In this document: positions 9,052 to 16,952 of the stretch, one piece after another
Layout of the letters: every line of letters begins with the position of its first letter
Numbering within the stretch: the stretch's first letter is position 1
Assembly (NCBI GenBank): GCA_946539855.1
Contig: CAMNHV010000003.1
Coordinates: forward strand, 1-64,000
Reading direction: 5' to 3'
Source of the DNA: CAG-791 sp002449595
GTDB lineage: Bacteria > Bacillota > Clostridia > Lachnospirales > Lachnospiraceae
Length of the DNA: 64,000 bases
The notes under the pieces: generated by a model
What the model was told of the DNA's origin: nothing
Databases searched by the model: none
What the model saw: the letters and a program-made list of their open reading frames with translations, nothing else
Program-made: the position numbers and the translations under genes

Positions 9052-10125
9052 CTATCTGTTGCGGAGCTGCGTGATCAGTTCCTGCGCGATTCTTTCAGCG
9101 CCTTTTCCGTCTTCTGCGGTCTGCAGCTTTTCTGCTTTTTGTTGGAGAAAAGCTTGATCGCCTTGCTGAATCCTGTGCAGAAACTCCGCGAGGATTTCCG
9201 TCAGCTGTGCATCAAACTCCTTCTGCCTCGCGTCTCCCGCATTCTCCATGAGTCCCTGCGCGGCAAATGCCTGTGCGTTTCTCATCTGGTTGTCCGCAAG
9301 GACGTAAGTGACGGCGGGCGTTCCGCACGCCGCGATCTCGTGGAGCGTCGTTCCCGCCGCGGAGACGGCAATGTCGCAGGACAGGATGAGTTCCCGCATT
9401 TCCTCCGCAATGAGGTCCTCATAAATACGGATCCGCGGATCCTTCCGCGCCGCCTCCCGCAGTTCATCCCTATGGATATTGTATACGCCGGCGAGCACAC
9501 AAGTCTGCACCTCGCAGCCGGACCTGCGTGCCGCTTCCGCGACGCATTCCATCAGTCTGCGCGTCACATTGTCCGGGTCCGCCGCACCTGCCGAAAGCAG
9601 GATCCGCACCGGGCGTCCTGCCTTCCAAACTCTCCCCGGAAGTCCCTGAAACGCATCTCTGAGAGGAACGTATCGCGTGCCGAGCAGATATCGTGTGCTT
9701 CTGCTCTTCGGATATGGAAGACTCTCAGCGTACACGTTGTAATTGATGACGAGGTCCGCCGGATATGAGAACGCGTTCAGGTCATCGAGGTAAGCAAGTT
9801 TTGCTTCCTCCCGGACGTCCCGCATCACCTCCGGCGTCACGGCGTAGCTGTCGAGCAGAACCAGCCCGGCGCCGCTTGCCTGGATCACGGGGAGTAATGC
9901 TTTTCCCCAGGATTCAGGGTCGTCGTGTGCCGCGTCCAGGATCTCCAGCCCGAAGCCCGCGCCGCGGATCAGCTCCCGCGCGCGCTCCGGCGTGTCGGAC
10001 GCGGCCGCAAAGAGGCAGGTCTGCCCCTGCGCCCGCAACGCTTTCGCGATCGTGAGGCACCGCATGAGGTGGCCGCCTCCGATCCGGCTGTTCGCGTCCG
10101 CGCGAATGATGACGTCCGCCTTCAC
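9052..10125 (-). CDS. pseG: UDP-2,4-diacetamido-2,4,6-trideoxy-beta-L-altropyranose hydrolase
   Basis: PseG removes UDP from the 2,4-diacetamido sugar to give the free hexose used by PseI in pseudaminic acid synthesis. The 357-residue protein opens with VIIRADANSRIGGGHLMRC, the PseG glycine-rich loop holding the catalytic histidine (His19 here). Further support comes from LLDSYAV, LLGTRYVPLRDAF and a C-terminal GT-B-like half with VSAAGTTLHEIAACGTPAV. The start overlaps the pseI stop as ATGA, showing translational coupling. Family length is about 270-360 residues; this one is at the long end, with a tail rich in Gln and Lys. Confidence 0.9.
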   Translation of the reverse strand: MKADVIIRADANSRIGGGHLMRCLTIAKALRAQGQTCLFAAASDTPERARELIRGAGFGLEILDAAHDDPESWGKALLPVIQASGAGLVLLDSYAVTPEVMRDVREEAKLAYLDDLNAFSYPADLVINYNVYAESLPYPKSRSTRYLLGTRYVPLRDAFQGLPGRVWKAGRPVRILLSAGAADPDNVTRRLMECVAEAARRSGCEVQTCVLAGVYNIHRDELREAARKDPRIRIYEDLIAEEMRELILSCDIAVSAAGTTLHEIAACGTPAVTYVLADNQMRNAQAFAAQGLMENAGDARQKEFDAQLTEILAEFLHRIQQGDQAFLQQKAEKLQTAEDGKGAERIAQELITQLRNR

Positions 10126-11156
10126 TCCACGTCCTCCCAGGACAGCGGTGTGCCGAACGGGATGTCACGCGCGGCCTTTTTCCCCGCGGTCAGCTCTGTC
10201 AGATATCTCGTGTGAAGCCCGCCGGACGGGCGGATCGAGCGGATGTTTTCTTCCGTGAACGGCTCGCCCTTGCGAATGTCCGCGACCGCGAACAGGCTTC
10301 TTCTGAGGCTGTAGCTCTGCGCCTCGCGCTCGTCCGGGCCGTAGGAGATGCCGCCGAGGGCCTTTTCCGCGTTGCGGACGTCCTGCACAAGCTTTGCAAA
10401 TTCCGCCGGATCCAGCGAAAAAGCACTGTCCACCGTCTCCTCTTCCTTGCTCAGGCAGAGGTGCTTTTCGATCACCTGCGCGCCGAGTGACACCGCGCAG
10501 ACCGCGGCGGTCGTGCCCTCCGAGTGGTCCGAGAGGCCGATCGGTACGCCGAATTTCCGGATCATGTCCGGGATCGTGCGGAGGTGCATCGTCTCGTAGT
10601 CGGTCGGGTAGGCGCTGCAGCACTTCAGGAGAACGACCGTGCTGCTTCCCGCGCCCTGCGCCGTCTCGAGCGCCTCGCGGATCTCGTCCTCGCTGCCCAT
10701 TCCGCAGGAGATGACAAGAGGTTTTCCGGTCGATGCAGCTTTTCTTATCAGTGGGATGTCGACCAGCTCAAAGCTCGCGATCTTGTAGAATTCCTCGCCG
10801 AGCCCCTCCAGAAAGTCGACCGCCGTCGCATCGAACGGCGTGGAGAGAAAGTCCATGCCGAGCCGCTCCGCCTCCTCCTTGATCGCCGCGGTCCACTCCC
10901 ACGGGGTGTAGGCCTTTTTGTACAGGTCATAGAGGTACTGCTTGTCCCACAGCCCATTCTTCAGCAGAAAAGGATCCGTGTGCGCGTCGATCGTGATCGT
11001 GTCCGCCGTGTAGGTCTGGATCTTCAGGCAGTCCGCGCCGGCCTCCGCCGCCGCGCGCACGATCTGCAGCGCCTTCTCGAGGCTGCCGTCGTGGTTGCCG
11101 CTCATTTCGGCGATGATGTAGGTTTTGCCGGTTTTGAGGTATTCTGTGAGTTTCAT
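10122..11156 (-). CDS. pseI: Pseudaminic acid synthase
   Basis: PseI condenses 2,4-diacetamido-2,4,6-trideoxy-L-altrose with phosphoenolpyruvate to make pseudaminic acid. The 344-residue protein has a NeuB-type TIM barrel (IIAEMSGNHDGSLEKAL, KIQTYTADTITI, YKIASFELVDIPLI, GLSDHSEGT, VIEKHLCL) and a C-terminal SAF/antifreeze-like domain (IRPSGGLHTRYL). The segment GLWDKQYLYDLYKKAYTPWEW is far closer to Campylobacter PseI than to NeuB or LegI, which is why pseudaminic acid rather than sialic or legionaminic acid is called. It lies 12 bases after pseF and overlaps pseG. Confidence 0.92.
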   Translation of the reverse strand: MKLTEYLKTGKTYIIAEMSGNHDGSLEKALQIVRAAAEAGADCLKIQTYTADTITIDAHTDPFLLKNGLWDKQYLYDLYKKAYTPWEWTAAIKEEAERLGMDFLSTPFDATAVDFLEGLGEEFYKIASFELVDIPLIRKAASTGKPLVISCGMGSEDEIREALETAQGAGSSTVVLLKCCSAYPTDYETMHLRTIPDMIRKFGVPIGLSDHSEGTTAAVCAVSLGAQVIEKHLCLSKEEETVDSAFSLDPAEFAKLVQDVRNAEKALGGISYGPDEREAQSYSLRRSLFAVADIRKGEPFTEENIRSIRPSGGLHTRYLTELTAGKKAARDIPFGTPLSWEDVE

Positions 11157-11168
11157 TTGCTAAGTCCT

Positions 11169-11861
11169 TTACAGTTCCGGGTGCAGATAGCGGTACTTCG
11201 TCTCCGCGATCTCCCAGTCGGTCATCGTGTCGATGTCCTGCACTTCTGTCTCGTCCAGAACCATGGCTGCGGTGCTGTCACCGATAAGCTTCCCGGTTCT
11301 GAGCAGTGCCTCCGTGCGGAAGAAATAGAACTGTCCGCAGTCGTGGTAGAGCTTTTCCAGGTCCTGGGAGCGCATCTGCATGCACTCCGGGTGCGCCGGG
11401 GAGATTCTTCCGTCTCTCAGGAAGACGCCTCTCTGCGGCGGAAACGAAAACGCCACGACCGGCATCAGCGTATCCGCGCCGGACGAGGCAAACGTCTCTC
11501 CCGCCTCCCTGAGCCGCTCCGGCGTAAGGAACGGCGCGGTCGGATACAGGCAGCAGGCGGTCTCGAAGTGTTTGCCGCGCTTTTCATATTCCTGCACGAC
11601 TTCTGTGAGCACGTCCGCGGTCGTCGCCTGATCGTTCGCCGTCTCTGCCGACCGGAAGAACGGGACTTCCGCTCCGGCCTCCCGCGCGATCCGCGCGATC
11701 TCCTCGTCGTCCGTCGAGACCATCACTTCGTCGAAAACGCCGCTCGCGAGCGCAGCCTCGATCGTGTAGCAGATGATCGGCTTGCCGCAGAACTCTTTTA
11801 TATTCTTGTGCGGGATCCGCTTGCTGCCGCCCCGCGCGGTGATGATAGCTAGTGAACTCAT
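11169..11861 (-). CDS. pseF: CMP-pseudaminic acid cytidylyltransferase
   Basis: PseF activates pseudaminic acid with CTP to give the CMP-sugar donor. The 230-residue protein has the nucleotide-binding signature ITARGGSKRIPHKNIKEFCGKP, in which the RGGSKRIP version is typical of PseF rather than NeuA (RxGSKGxxxKN). DTLMPVVAFSFPPQR and the terminal EVQDIDTMTDWEIAETKY also fit the family. It is the first sugar-nucleotide enzyme after the GT2 gene, separated by 63 bases. Its presence together with PseI and PseG makes the pathway assignment firm. Confidence 0.9.
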   Translation of the reverse strand: MSSLAIITARGGSKRIPHKNIKEFCGKPIICYTIEAALASGVFDEVMVSTDDEEIARIAREAGAEVPFFRSAETANDQATTADVLTEVVQEYEKRGKHFETACCLYPTAPFLTPERLREAGETFASSGADTLMPVVAFSFPPQRGVFLRDGRISPAHPECMQMRSQDLEKLYHDCGQFYFFRTEALLRTGKLIGDSTAAMVLDETEVQDIDTMTDWEIAETKYRYLHPEL

Positions 11862-11924
11862 ATGATTTCTATTCTCCCTGTGATTCCTGAGGGGTGATTG
11901 TTCCTCGGATTGCTGTGAATTGCC

Positions 11925-13025
11925 TCAGGTTCTTGTCTTTTTCCGCAGGTCCCTGTAGAACCAAAGCAGTTTGTAATACACATAAAACAGGAGGTGCGAC
12001 TTCATCTGCATCGCGATGAGTTTCTTCTCTTCGGCGGGAATGCGTGCCTGATAGTAGGCGTTCTCCTGGAATGCAGGGAAGGTCTCCCGCATCTCTTTCG
12101 CCAGCTGCTTCGCGAAGCCGTATCTCCCTGCGATCTTCTGGCTGCGGGGCATCGCCGAGAACAGCGTGTTGATGTAGAAGAGCACCGTGAAGGAAAACTC
12201 CATCTCCGGGCGGTACGTCTCAAGATAATTCTGCCGCTTCGCCTCTTCCAGCATGAGACGGCCTGCTGCTTTGCGGTCTTCGAGATTCTTTTTCGAGATC
12301 GTGTGGACGGTGGATCCGCCGTGCTGGTAATAGTAGTACCAGGGCTCCGGCAGATAGACAAACCGCTTCGCCCGCAGCATCCATGTCTTGCAGACGGCGT
12401 TGTCCTCGTAGAAGATGTCCTCGGGGAATACCTTTACGCTCCGGGGGTTGGTTCCTTCTTCCTGCTTAATGTCTCCCAGAATCAGTTCTCTGCGGTAGAT
12501 TTTTACTACGAGGCTTCCCGGATCGAGGATGAGCTTTCGGTATTTCTCCGTGTTCAGTTCGCCGGTCTGGTCCTCGCGGTTGTTGTGCACGACCTTTCCG
12601 ATGTCCATCCCGTGGTGGTCCGTCAGATGGTAGTCACAGCCTGCCATGTCCGCGCCGGCTTCTTCCGCCGCGGCGAGCAGAGATCCGTACATCCGGGGCG
12701 CCGCCCAGTCGTCCGCGTCCATGAAGCCGATCCAGCTTCCTTCCGCGTACGCGAGGCCGATGTTCTTCGCCCCGCCCTGATGATGATTCACCGGAGAGCG
12801 CAAAGCCGTGATTCTGTGGGGGTATTTCTTTTCATACTCTCGCAGAATCTCAAAAGAATTGTCCGAAGACGCGTCGTCCACCGCAATGATCTCATACTCC
12901 TCCGGCGCCATGTCCTGCGCGAGGAGCGAGTCGATGCAGTATTCCAGTTTTCCGTCCGCCGCCATGTTGTAGACGGGGACGATGATGCTCAGCTTCTTCA
13001 TGGTCTGTGATACGGTCTCGCTCAC
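11925..13025 (-). CDS. GT2 family glycosyltransferase
   Basis: The protein (366 residues from the GTG at 13025, 358 from the ATG at 13001) has a GT-A fold catalytic domain. It begins KLSIIVPVYN, has EIIAVDDASSDNS and the metal-binding FMDADDW, and is followed by a region rich in basic residues that may touch the membrane. It should add one sugar to the lipid-linked glycan in the cytoplasm. The GTG start overlaps the stop of the XRE gene as GTGA. The AGGAGG sequence sits flush against that GTG and 24 bases before the ATG, so neither start has ideal spacing. The acceptor and donor cannot be told from sequence. Confidence 0.85.
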   Translation of the reverse strand: MSETVSQTMKKLSIIVPVYNMAADGKLEYCIDSLLAQDMAPEEYEIIAVDDASSDNSFEILREYEKKYPHRITALRSPVNHHQGGAKNIGLAYAEGSWIGFMDADDWAAPRMYGSLLAAAEEAGADMAGCDYHLTDHHGMDIGKVVHNNREDQTGELNTEKYRKLILDPGSLVVKIYRRELILGDIKQEEGTNPRSVKVFPEDIFYEDNAVCKTWMLRAKRFVYLPEPWYYYYQHGGSTVHTISKKNLEDRKAAGRLMLEEAKRQNYLETYRPEMEFSFTVLFYINTLFSAMPRSQKIAGRYGFAKQLAKEMRETFPAFQENAYYQARIPAEEKKLIAMQMKSHLLFYVYYKLLWFYRDLRKKTRT

Positions 13026-13264
13026 CTCCTGGGAAATGGAAGTCTCTCGTTTCTCACGCCGCAGATGTAATCCACGCTGACGTCATAGAACTTCGCCAGC
13101 GTGAGAAGATGCACGATATTCAGCTTCGTGCGGCCGCGCTCGTAGTCGCTGTAGGTGCGCTGCGCAACGTTCATCACTTTCGCGACTTGCGTCTGGTTCA
13201 GGTGCCTCTGTTTCCGCAGCTGCCTGATCCTGCGCGCCGCCCGCGAGGGAGTGTATTCTGCCAT
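13022..13264 (-). CDS. Small XRE-family transcriptional regulator
   Basis: This 80-residue protein is mostly one helix-turn-helix domain. RQLRKQRHLNQTQVAKVMNV forms the first helices, and AQRTYSDYERGRTKLNIVHLLTLAKFYDVSVDYICG is the usual XRE continuation. The frame is open further upstream, but the ATG at 13264 has GGAG at suitable spacing and gives a protein made of the domain alone. It sits 23 bases after the scfB stop and overlaps the first glycosyltransferase gene, so it may control the glycan locus. No separate sensing domain is visible. Confidence 0.85.
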   Translation of the reverse strand: MAEYTPSRAARRIRQLRKQRHLNQTQVAKVMNVAQRTYSDYERGRTKLNIVHLLTLAKFYDVSVDYICGVRNERLPFPRR

Positions 13265-13287
13265 TTCCTGACTCCGTTTACTGTTTT

Positions 13288-14697
13288 TCAGGCTGTCGGG
13301 ATTCCTTCGGCCGCCTTCATCATGAGTGCGCACTCGATGCGCTTGCGGAACAGCTCGCATCCGTACTGATAGGTCCCGTGGATGTCGCCCGTCGCGTGGT
13401 ATGCGTTTGCGGCGCAGCCTCCCGCGCAGTAGAATCTCGCCCAGCACTCTGCGCACTCGGGGCGCGCGTAGACGTTGCAGAGCTTGAATTCATCGCGGAT
13501 ATCCGTTCTTGTGACGCCGTTCCAGACGTCGCCCATCTTGTAATCAGGGTCATTTACGAACTGGTGGCAGGGGTACAGGTCGCCCTGCGCCGTCACGGCC
13601 ATGTACTCCGTGCCGGAGCCGCAGCCGGAGACCCGCTTGTAGATGCAGGGGCCGTGCTCCAGGTCGATCATGTAGTGATAGAAGGTGATCGGCTCTCCCT
13701 CTTTCTGCCTGCGGAGCATGTCCTTCGCGAGGATCTCGTACTGCTCCATGATGATGGGGAGATCTTCTTCTGTCAGTCCGCAAGGATCTCCAGGCGCCGT
13801 CACGACCGGCTCCATCGAAAGTTCTTTGAAGCCCAGATCGTCTGCCATGTGGAACAGATCCTTCGTGAAGTCCGGATTGTGATGCGTGAATGTGCCGCGC
13901 ATGTAGTAGCCTTTGCCTCCGCGGGCTTCTACAAATTTCTTGAAATTCGGGACGATCCGGTCATAGCTGCCATTGCCGGCGATGTCGACGCGGAACCTGT
14001 CGTTGGTCTCCTTGCGTCCATCCAGTGAGAGCACGACGTTGTAGCACTCTCTGTTCGCCCACTCGATGACTTCGTCGGTGACGGCGACGCCGTTTGTCGT
14101 CAGCGTGAACCGGAAGTTCTTGTTCTTTTCCTTTTCTATGCTGCGGGCGTACTCGACGAGCTGTTTGCAGACTTCAAAGTTGACCAGCGGCTCACCGCCG
14201 AAGAAGTCGACCTCGAGATTCTTTCTGGTACCGGAGTTTTCCACGAGGAAGTCCAAAGCTCTTTTCCCTGTCTCGAAGCTCATCAGGCCTTCCTGGCCCT
14301 TGAACTTGCCCTGCGAAGCGAAGCAGTAGGCGCAGTTCAGGTTGCAGGTGTGCGCGACGAGGAGGCAGAGCGCCTTGACGACCGTGTTCCGCTTCTTGAG
14401 GTCGAACGCCATTCCCTCGTAGATGTCTGCGGAGAACAGCTTGCGCTGCTCCTTCAGCTCCGCGATATCCGAGAACACGTCGCCCAGATATTCTTCCGGC
14501 GTCTGGCCGTCCGCTGCCGCTGCTTTGCTGAGCTCTTCCGCGTCTTTTTGCAGCAGCTGCTCCTTCGCTTCCTGCTCCGTCATGCCGCTGTCCAGCAGCG
14601 CGATCGCGTCATACGCCACGTCATCCGTGACGTGCACGCTGCCGCTGCAGACGTCGAGTACGATATTCAGTCCGTTTAATTTGTATTGATGGATCAT
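13288..14697 (-). CDS. scfB: Radical SAM SCIFF peptide maturase (thioether-forming)
   Basis: This 469-residue enzyme makes thioether cross-links in the SCIFF peptide encoded just upstream. The N-terminus (MIHQYKLNGLNIVLDVCSGS) is the family's peptide-recognition start. The radical SAM cluster motif CNLNCAYC gives Cys118, Cys122 and Cys125, and is followed by FFGGEPLVNF. The C-terminal SPASM domain has cysteines in SGCGSGTEY, DLYPCHQF, CAECWARFYCAGGCA and YGCELF, enough for two auxiliary Fe-S clusters. Length is typical. The ATG at 14697 lacks a strong ribosome binding site but matches the family start. It lies 120 bases after scfA, with a hairpin between them. Confidence 0.95.
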   Translation of the reverse strand: MIHQYKLNGLNIVLDVCSGSVHVTDDVAYDAIALLDSGMTEQEAKEQLLQKDAEELSKAAAADGQTPEEYLGDVFSDIAELKEQRKLFSADIYEGMAFDLKKRNTVVKALCLLVAHTCNLNCAYCFASQGKFKGQEGLMSFETGKRALDFLVENSGTRKNLEVDFFGGEPLVNFEVCKQLVEYARSIEKEKNKNFRFTLTTNGVAVTDEVIEWANRECYNVVLSLDGRKETNDRFRVDIAGNGSYDRIVPNFKKFVEARGGKGYYMRGTFTHHNPDFTKDLFHMADDLGFKELSMEPVVTAPGDPCGLTEEDLPIIMEQYEILAKDMLRRQKEGEPITFYHYMIDLEHGPCIYKRVSGCGSGTEYMAVTAQGDLYPCHQFVNDPDYKMGDVWNGVTRTDIRDEFKLCNVYARPECAECWARFYCAGGCAANAYHATGDIHGTYQYGCELFRKRIECALMMKAAEGIPTA

Positions 14698-14715
14698 GTG
14701 CTATTCCGATGTTCT

Positions 14716-14752
14716 GAAAATAAGAAACGACCGGAGGACAAAAGCCCTCCGG
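14716..14752 (-). terminator. Hairpin between scfA and scfB
   Basis: CCGGAGG at 14731-14737 pairs with CCTCCGG at 14746-14752. On the minus strand it is followed by a T-rich stretch (TCGTTTCTTATTTT). It probably ends most scfA transcripts and lets a fraction through to scfB, giving much more peptide than enzyme. Confidence 0.65.
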
Positions 14753-14817
14753 TATGTATTCGTTGCGTTACAAATTATCCCGTCCTGCGGGCTTTGAGAT
14801 GCGATTGTAAGACAGGA

Positions 14818-14961
14818 TCAATCCCTGTTCTCGCACTCCTGGTTCGCAATGCCGCAGCTGGTCTTGCATGCGCTCTGGCAGGAAGTCTGGCACTCGCCGC
14901 AGCCGCCGGTGACAACGCTCTTTTCCATATCTCTTGTATCAAGTGTCTGAATGTGCTTCAT
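14818..14961 (-). CDS. scfA: SCIFF ribosomal peptide precursor (six cysteines in forty-five)
   Basis: A 47-codon frame begins at the ATG 14961-14959, with GGGAGG 8 bases upstream, and ends at TGA 14818. It starts MKHIQTLDTRDME and carries six cysteines at positions 21, 24, 28, 32, 36 and 43. The core CQTSCQSACKTSCGIANQEC is near-identical to the SCIFF consensus. SCIFF precursors are found in almost all Clostridia next to their maturase, as here. The mature product and its function are not established for this organism. The gene is easily missed because of its size. Confidence 0.95.
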   Translation of the reverse strand: MKHIQTLDTRDMEKSVVTGGCGECQTSCQSACKTSCGIANQECENRD

Positions 14962-15079
14962 TAATTTATCCTCCCTGTCGCAGCAGTGCTGCTATATTTT
15001 GTTTGCCTGTAAGTCCTTTGCCGGGCCGGTCAGCGTACCGGCTCTTTCCGCCTGCTTTCCGACTCAGCTTTGCTTTCCC

Positions 15080-15109
15080 ATCATACAAAACAGGTCCTGT
15101 AATTGTCAA
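15080..15109 (-). promoter_or_regulatory. Strong promoter of scfA with palindrome in the spacer
   Basis: TTGACA (15109-15104) and TATGAT (15085-15080) are spaced by 18 bases. An 11-base palindrome, ACAGGTCCTGT, at 15090-15100 fills the spacer and could be a repressor site. The transcript would have a leader of about 110 bases holding a GCCGGT/ACCGGC hairpin at 15025-15042. Confidence 0.75.
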
Positions 15110-15219
15110 GGTTTGGGCGGGTTGGGAGACCTTGTTCCACAAGCTCACAGGATCTGACCGTATGCTTTTCCGCCTTTGTTGCTGTAACTCACATGAAATG
15201 AAGATACTTCTTGCGCAGA

Positions 15220-16845
15220 TCATGAAGAAATGATGCAGAGCAGCATCTGCTCCCGGTCGCCTGCGCTGCGGCGGATCCGTGTGCCGCTGTTTCTCAGGCT
15301 TTCAAGTCTGTCCAGTTCCTCCTGCGTGATCTTCTCTCCCGGAATCAGGATCGGCACACCCGGCGGGTAGCAGTAGACATATTCTGCACAGATCCTGTCG
15401 CAGGATTCAGCCTCCGGCACTTCTTCCGAAGGGCGCGAGACCGCGTCGAGGATCGTCAATTCCCCAAAGTATGGACGCACAGCTTTTGGCTTTTCCTCAA
15501 GGGTTTCAAAGCGGATCTCCTCAGAATTGCACTTCCTGTCGAAATCGAGGATTGCCTGGCCGAAGCGCTCTATTGCTGTAGGATCGTCTCCGGCACCTGT
15601 CATCGCGAGGACATTGTATCCGCAGGACATCTCCGTCTCAAATCCGTAGTCCTCCCGGAGGATCTGCGCGAGGTGTGCACCGGTGAGGCCGGCGCGGCGG
15701 CCATTTATCAGAATCTTGGAGGGGTCGTGAAGAGCCGCTCCGAAGCCATCCTTCTCCATTTCTGAAGACGGCAGAGAACTGTCTGTCAGCACTTCCAGGC
15801 ATTTCAGGTTTCTGGCTATACCATAGAACCGCTGGAGTGTTTCTTTCCACTGTCTGAATATTTCTTCTCCCTGAGTGAGAAGCAATTCTGTACAGCCATC
15901 AAGCGAGACCATCAGCGGATATGAGGGAGAACTTGTCTCGAATACGTCGAGCTGCCGCGAGATCTCCTGATGCAGATCTTCCGCAGAATTCAATACCCCA
16001 GCATTCTCCGCAGGTGCATCAGCCATCCAGTCCATCCGGCCGAGGTGCAGCCATGCTGTCTGCGTGAGGCTGGGGAGTGTCTTGTGGGCACTCTGGATCA
16101 CGATATCGGCGCCGCCTCTGAGCGCACCATCAGGGAAATAGTCTCGTTCAAAAAGGCCAAGGTGTGCACCGTGCGCCTCGTCGACCATGAGAGGAACTCC
16201 CGCTTCATGGCACACTTTAGCAATCTCAGGAATATCAGAGAGGACTCCTTCGTAAGTAGGGCTGGTCAGAACGACACCCATCGCTTCCGGGCAAATGGCG
16301 AGCGCCTCCCTCACCTGCTCCGCTGTGATACCGCGGCAGATCTCAAATCTCGCATCCTCTTCCGGCTCGATCCAGCAGACACAGGCATCTGTCAATTCCA
16401 CTGCATGAAAAACACTTCTGTGACAGTTCCTCGCAATAATGAGAGTCGGCCACGTCGCACTTTGGCTCCCGCCCGCAGAAGCATCTGTACTATTCTTATC
16501 TTTGAACACTGCATCATCTTGAGAACCTGCCGGGCAGGCTGCAGCCGCTCGCTTCCGCCGCGCGCCAGCGAGCACCATTGCACGGATTCCGGTAAGGATG
16601 CCGCAGGTCGAGCCGCCGACAAGATAGAAGGTGCGGGCGGCGCCGTAGAGATGCGCCGTTCGCTTCATCGCATCCGCCAGGATTCCCTCCGCATCGTGAA
16701 GGTCATCCGTGCCCGGCACTTCCGTCACATCCCACCGATAAGGCAGATCCGGCGCAGGCGAAAGAAGCCGCTTGTGCCCCGGCATATGCATCGGATAAAT
16801 GCCGCTTTCTGAATACTGTTTCAGTTGTTCTTCAAGTCTGCTCAT
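15220..16845 (-). CDS. Orn/Lys/Arg decarboxylase family PLP enzyme
   Basis: This 541-residue fold-type I PLP enzyme opens with YPMHMPGHKR and TEVPGTDDLHDAEG, the N-terminal pattern of basic amino acid decarboxylases of the SpeA/Cad type found in Firmicutes. YLVGGSTCGIL, VDEAHGAHLGLF and QSAHKTLPS (PLP lysine Lys255) follow. Between residues about 96 and 134 it has an insertion of some 35 residues rich in Ala, Ser and Asp, just before LIIARNCHRSVFHA, where relatives have a short loop. The C-terminal domain includes YCYPPGVPILIPGE. The substrate (arginine, lysine or ornithine) cannot be fixed from sequence. The start has no close upstream partner gene. Confidence 0.85.
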   Translation of the reverse strand: MSRLEEQLKQYSESGIYPMHMPGHKRLLSPAPDLPYRWDVTEVPGTDDLHDAEGILADAMKRTAHLYGAARTFYLVGGSTCGILTGIRAMVLAGARRKRAAAACPAGSQDDAVFKDKNSTDASAGGSQSATWPTLIIARNCHRSVFHAVELTDACVCWIEPEEDARFEICRGITAEQVREALAICPEAMGVVLTSPTYEGVLSDIPEIAKVCHEAGVPLMVDEAHGAHLGLFERDYFPDGALRGGADIVIQSAHKTLPSLTQTAWLHLGRMDWMADAPAENAGVLNSAEDLHQEISRQLDVFETSSPSYPLMVSLDGCTELLLTQGEEIFRQWKETLQRFYGIARNLKCLEVLTDSSLPSSEMEKDGFGAALHDPSKILINGRRAGLTGAHLAQILREDYGFETEMSCGYNVLAMTGAGDDPTAIERFGQAILDFDRKCNSEEIRFETLEEKPKAVRPYFGELTILDAVSRPSEEVPEAESCDRICAEYVYCYPPGVPILIPGEKITQEELDRLESLRNSGTRIRRSAGDREQMLLCIISS

Positions 16846-16862
16846 AAGACCACTGTCCGCAA

Positions 16863-16889
16863 ATGCCCCGCAGCACTGCTGCGGGGCAT
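16863..16889 (-). terminator. Perfect hairpin downstream of mscL
   Basis: ATGCCCCGCAGCA (16863-16875) and TGCTGCGGGGCAT (16877-16889) form a 13-base perfect stem. The T run after it on the minus strand is short (ATTTG), so termination may be incomplete. It lies between mscL and the decarboxylase gene. Confidence 0.6.
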
Positions 16890-16952
16890 CTGATAATCAT
16901 TACTGGCACTTCAAACAAGGATCGTTTCCGTTCAAGATCACATCAAAGCGAA

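Noticed and set aside
10122..11861. Calling these genes neuB and neuA (sialic acid synthesis)
   Set aside because: The GLWDKQYLYDLYKKAYTPWEW and RGGSKRIP segments match PseI and PseF, and the adjacent PseG has no place in a sialic acid pathway.
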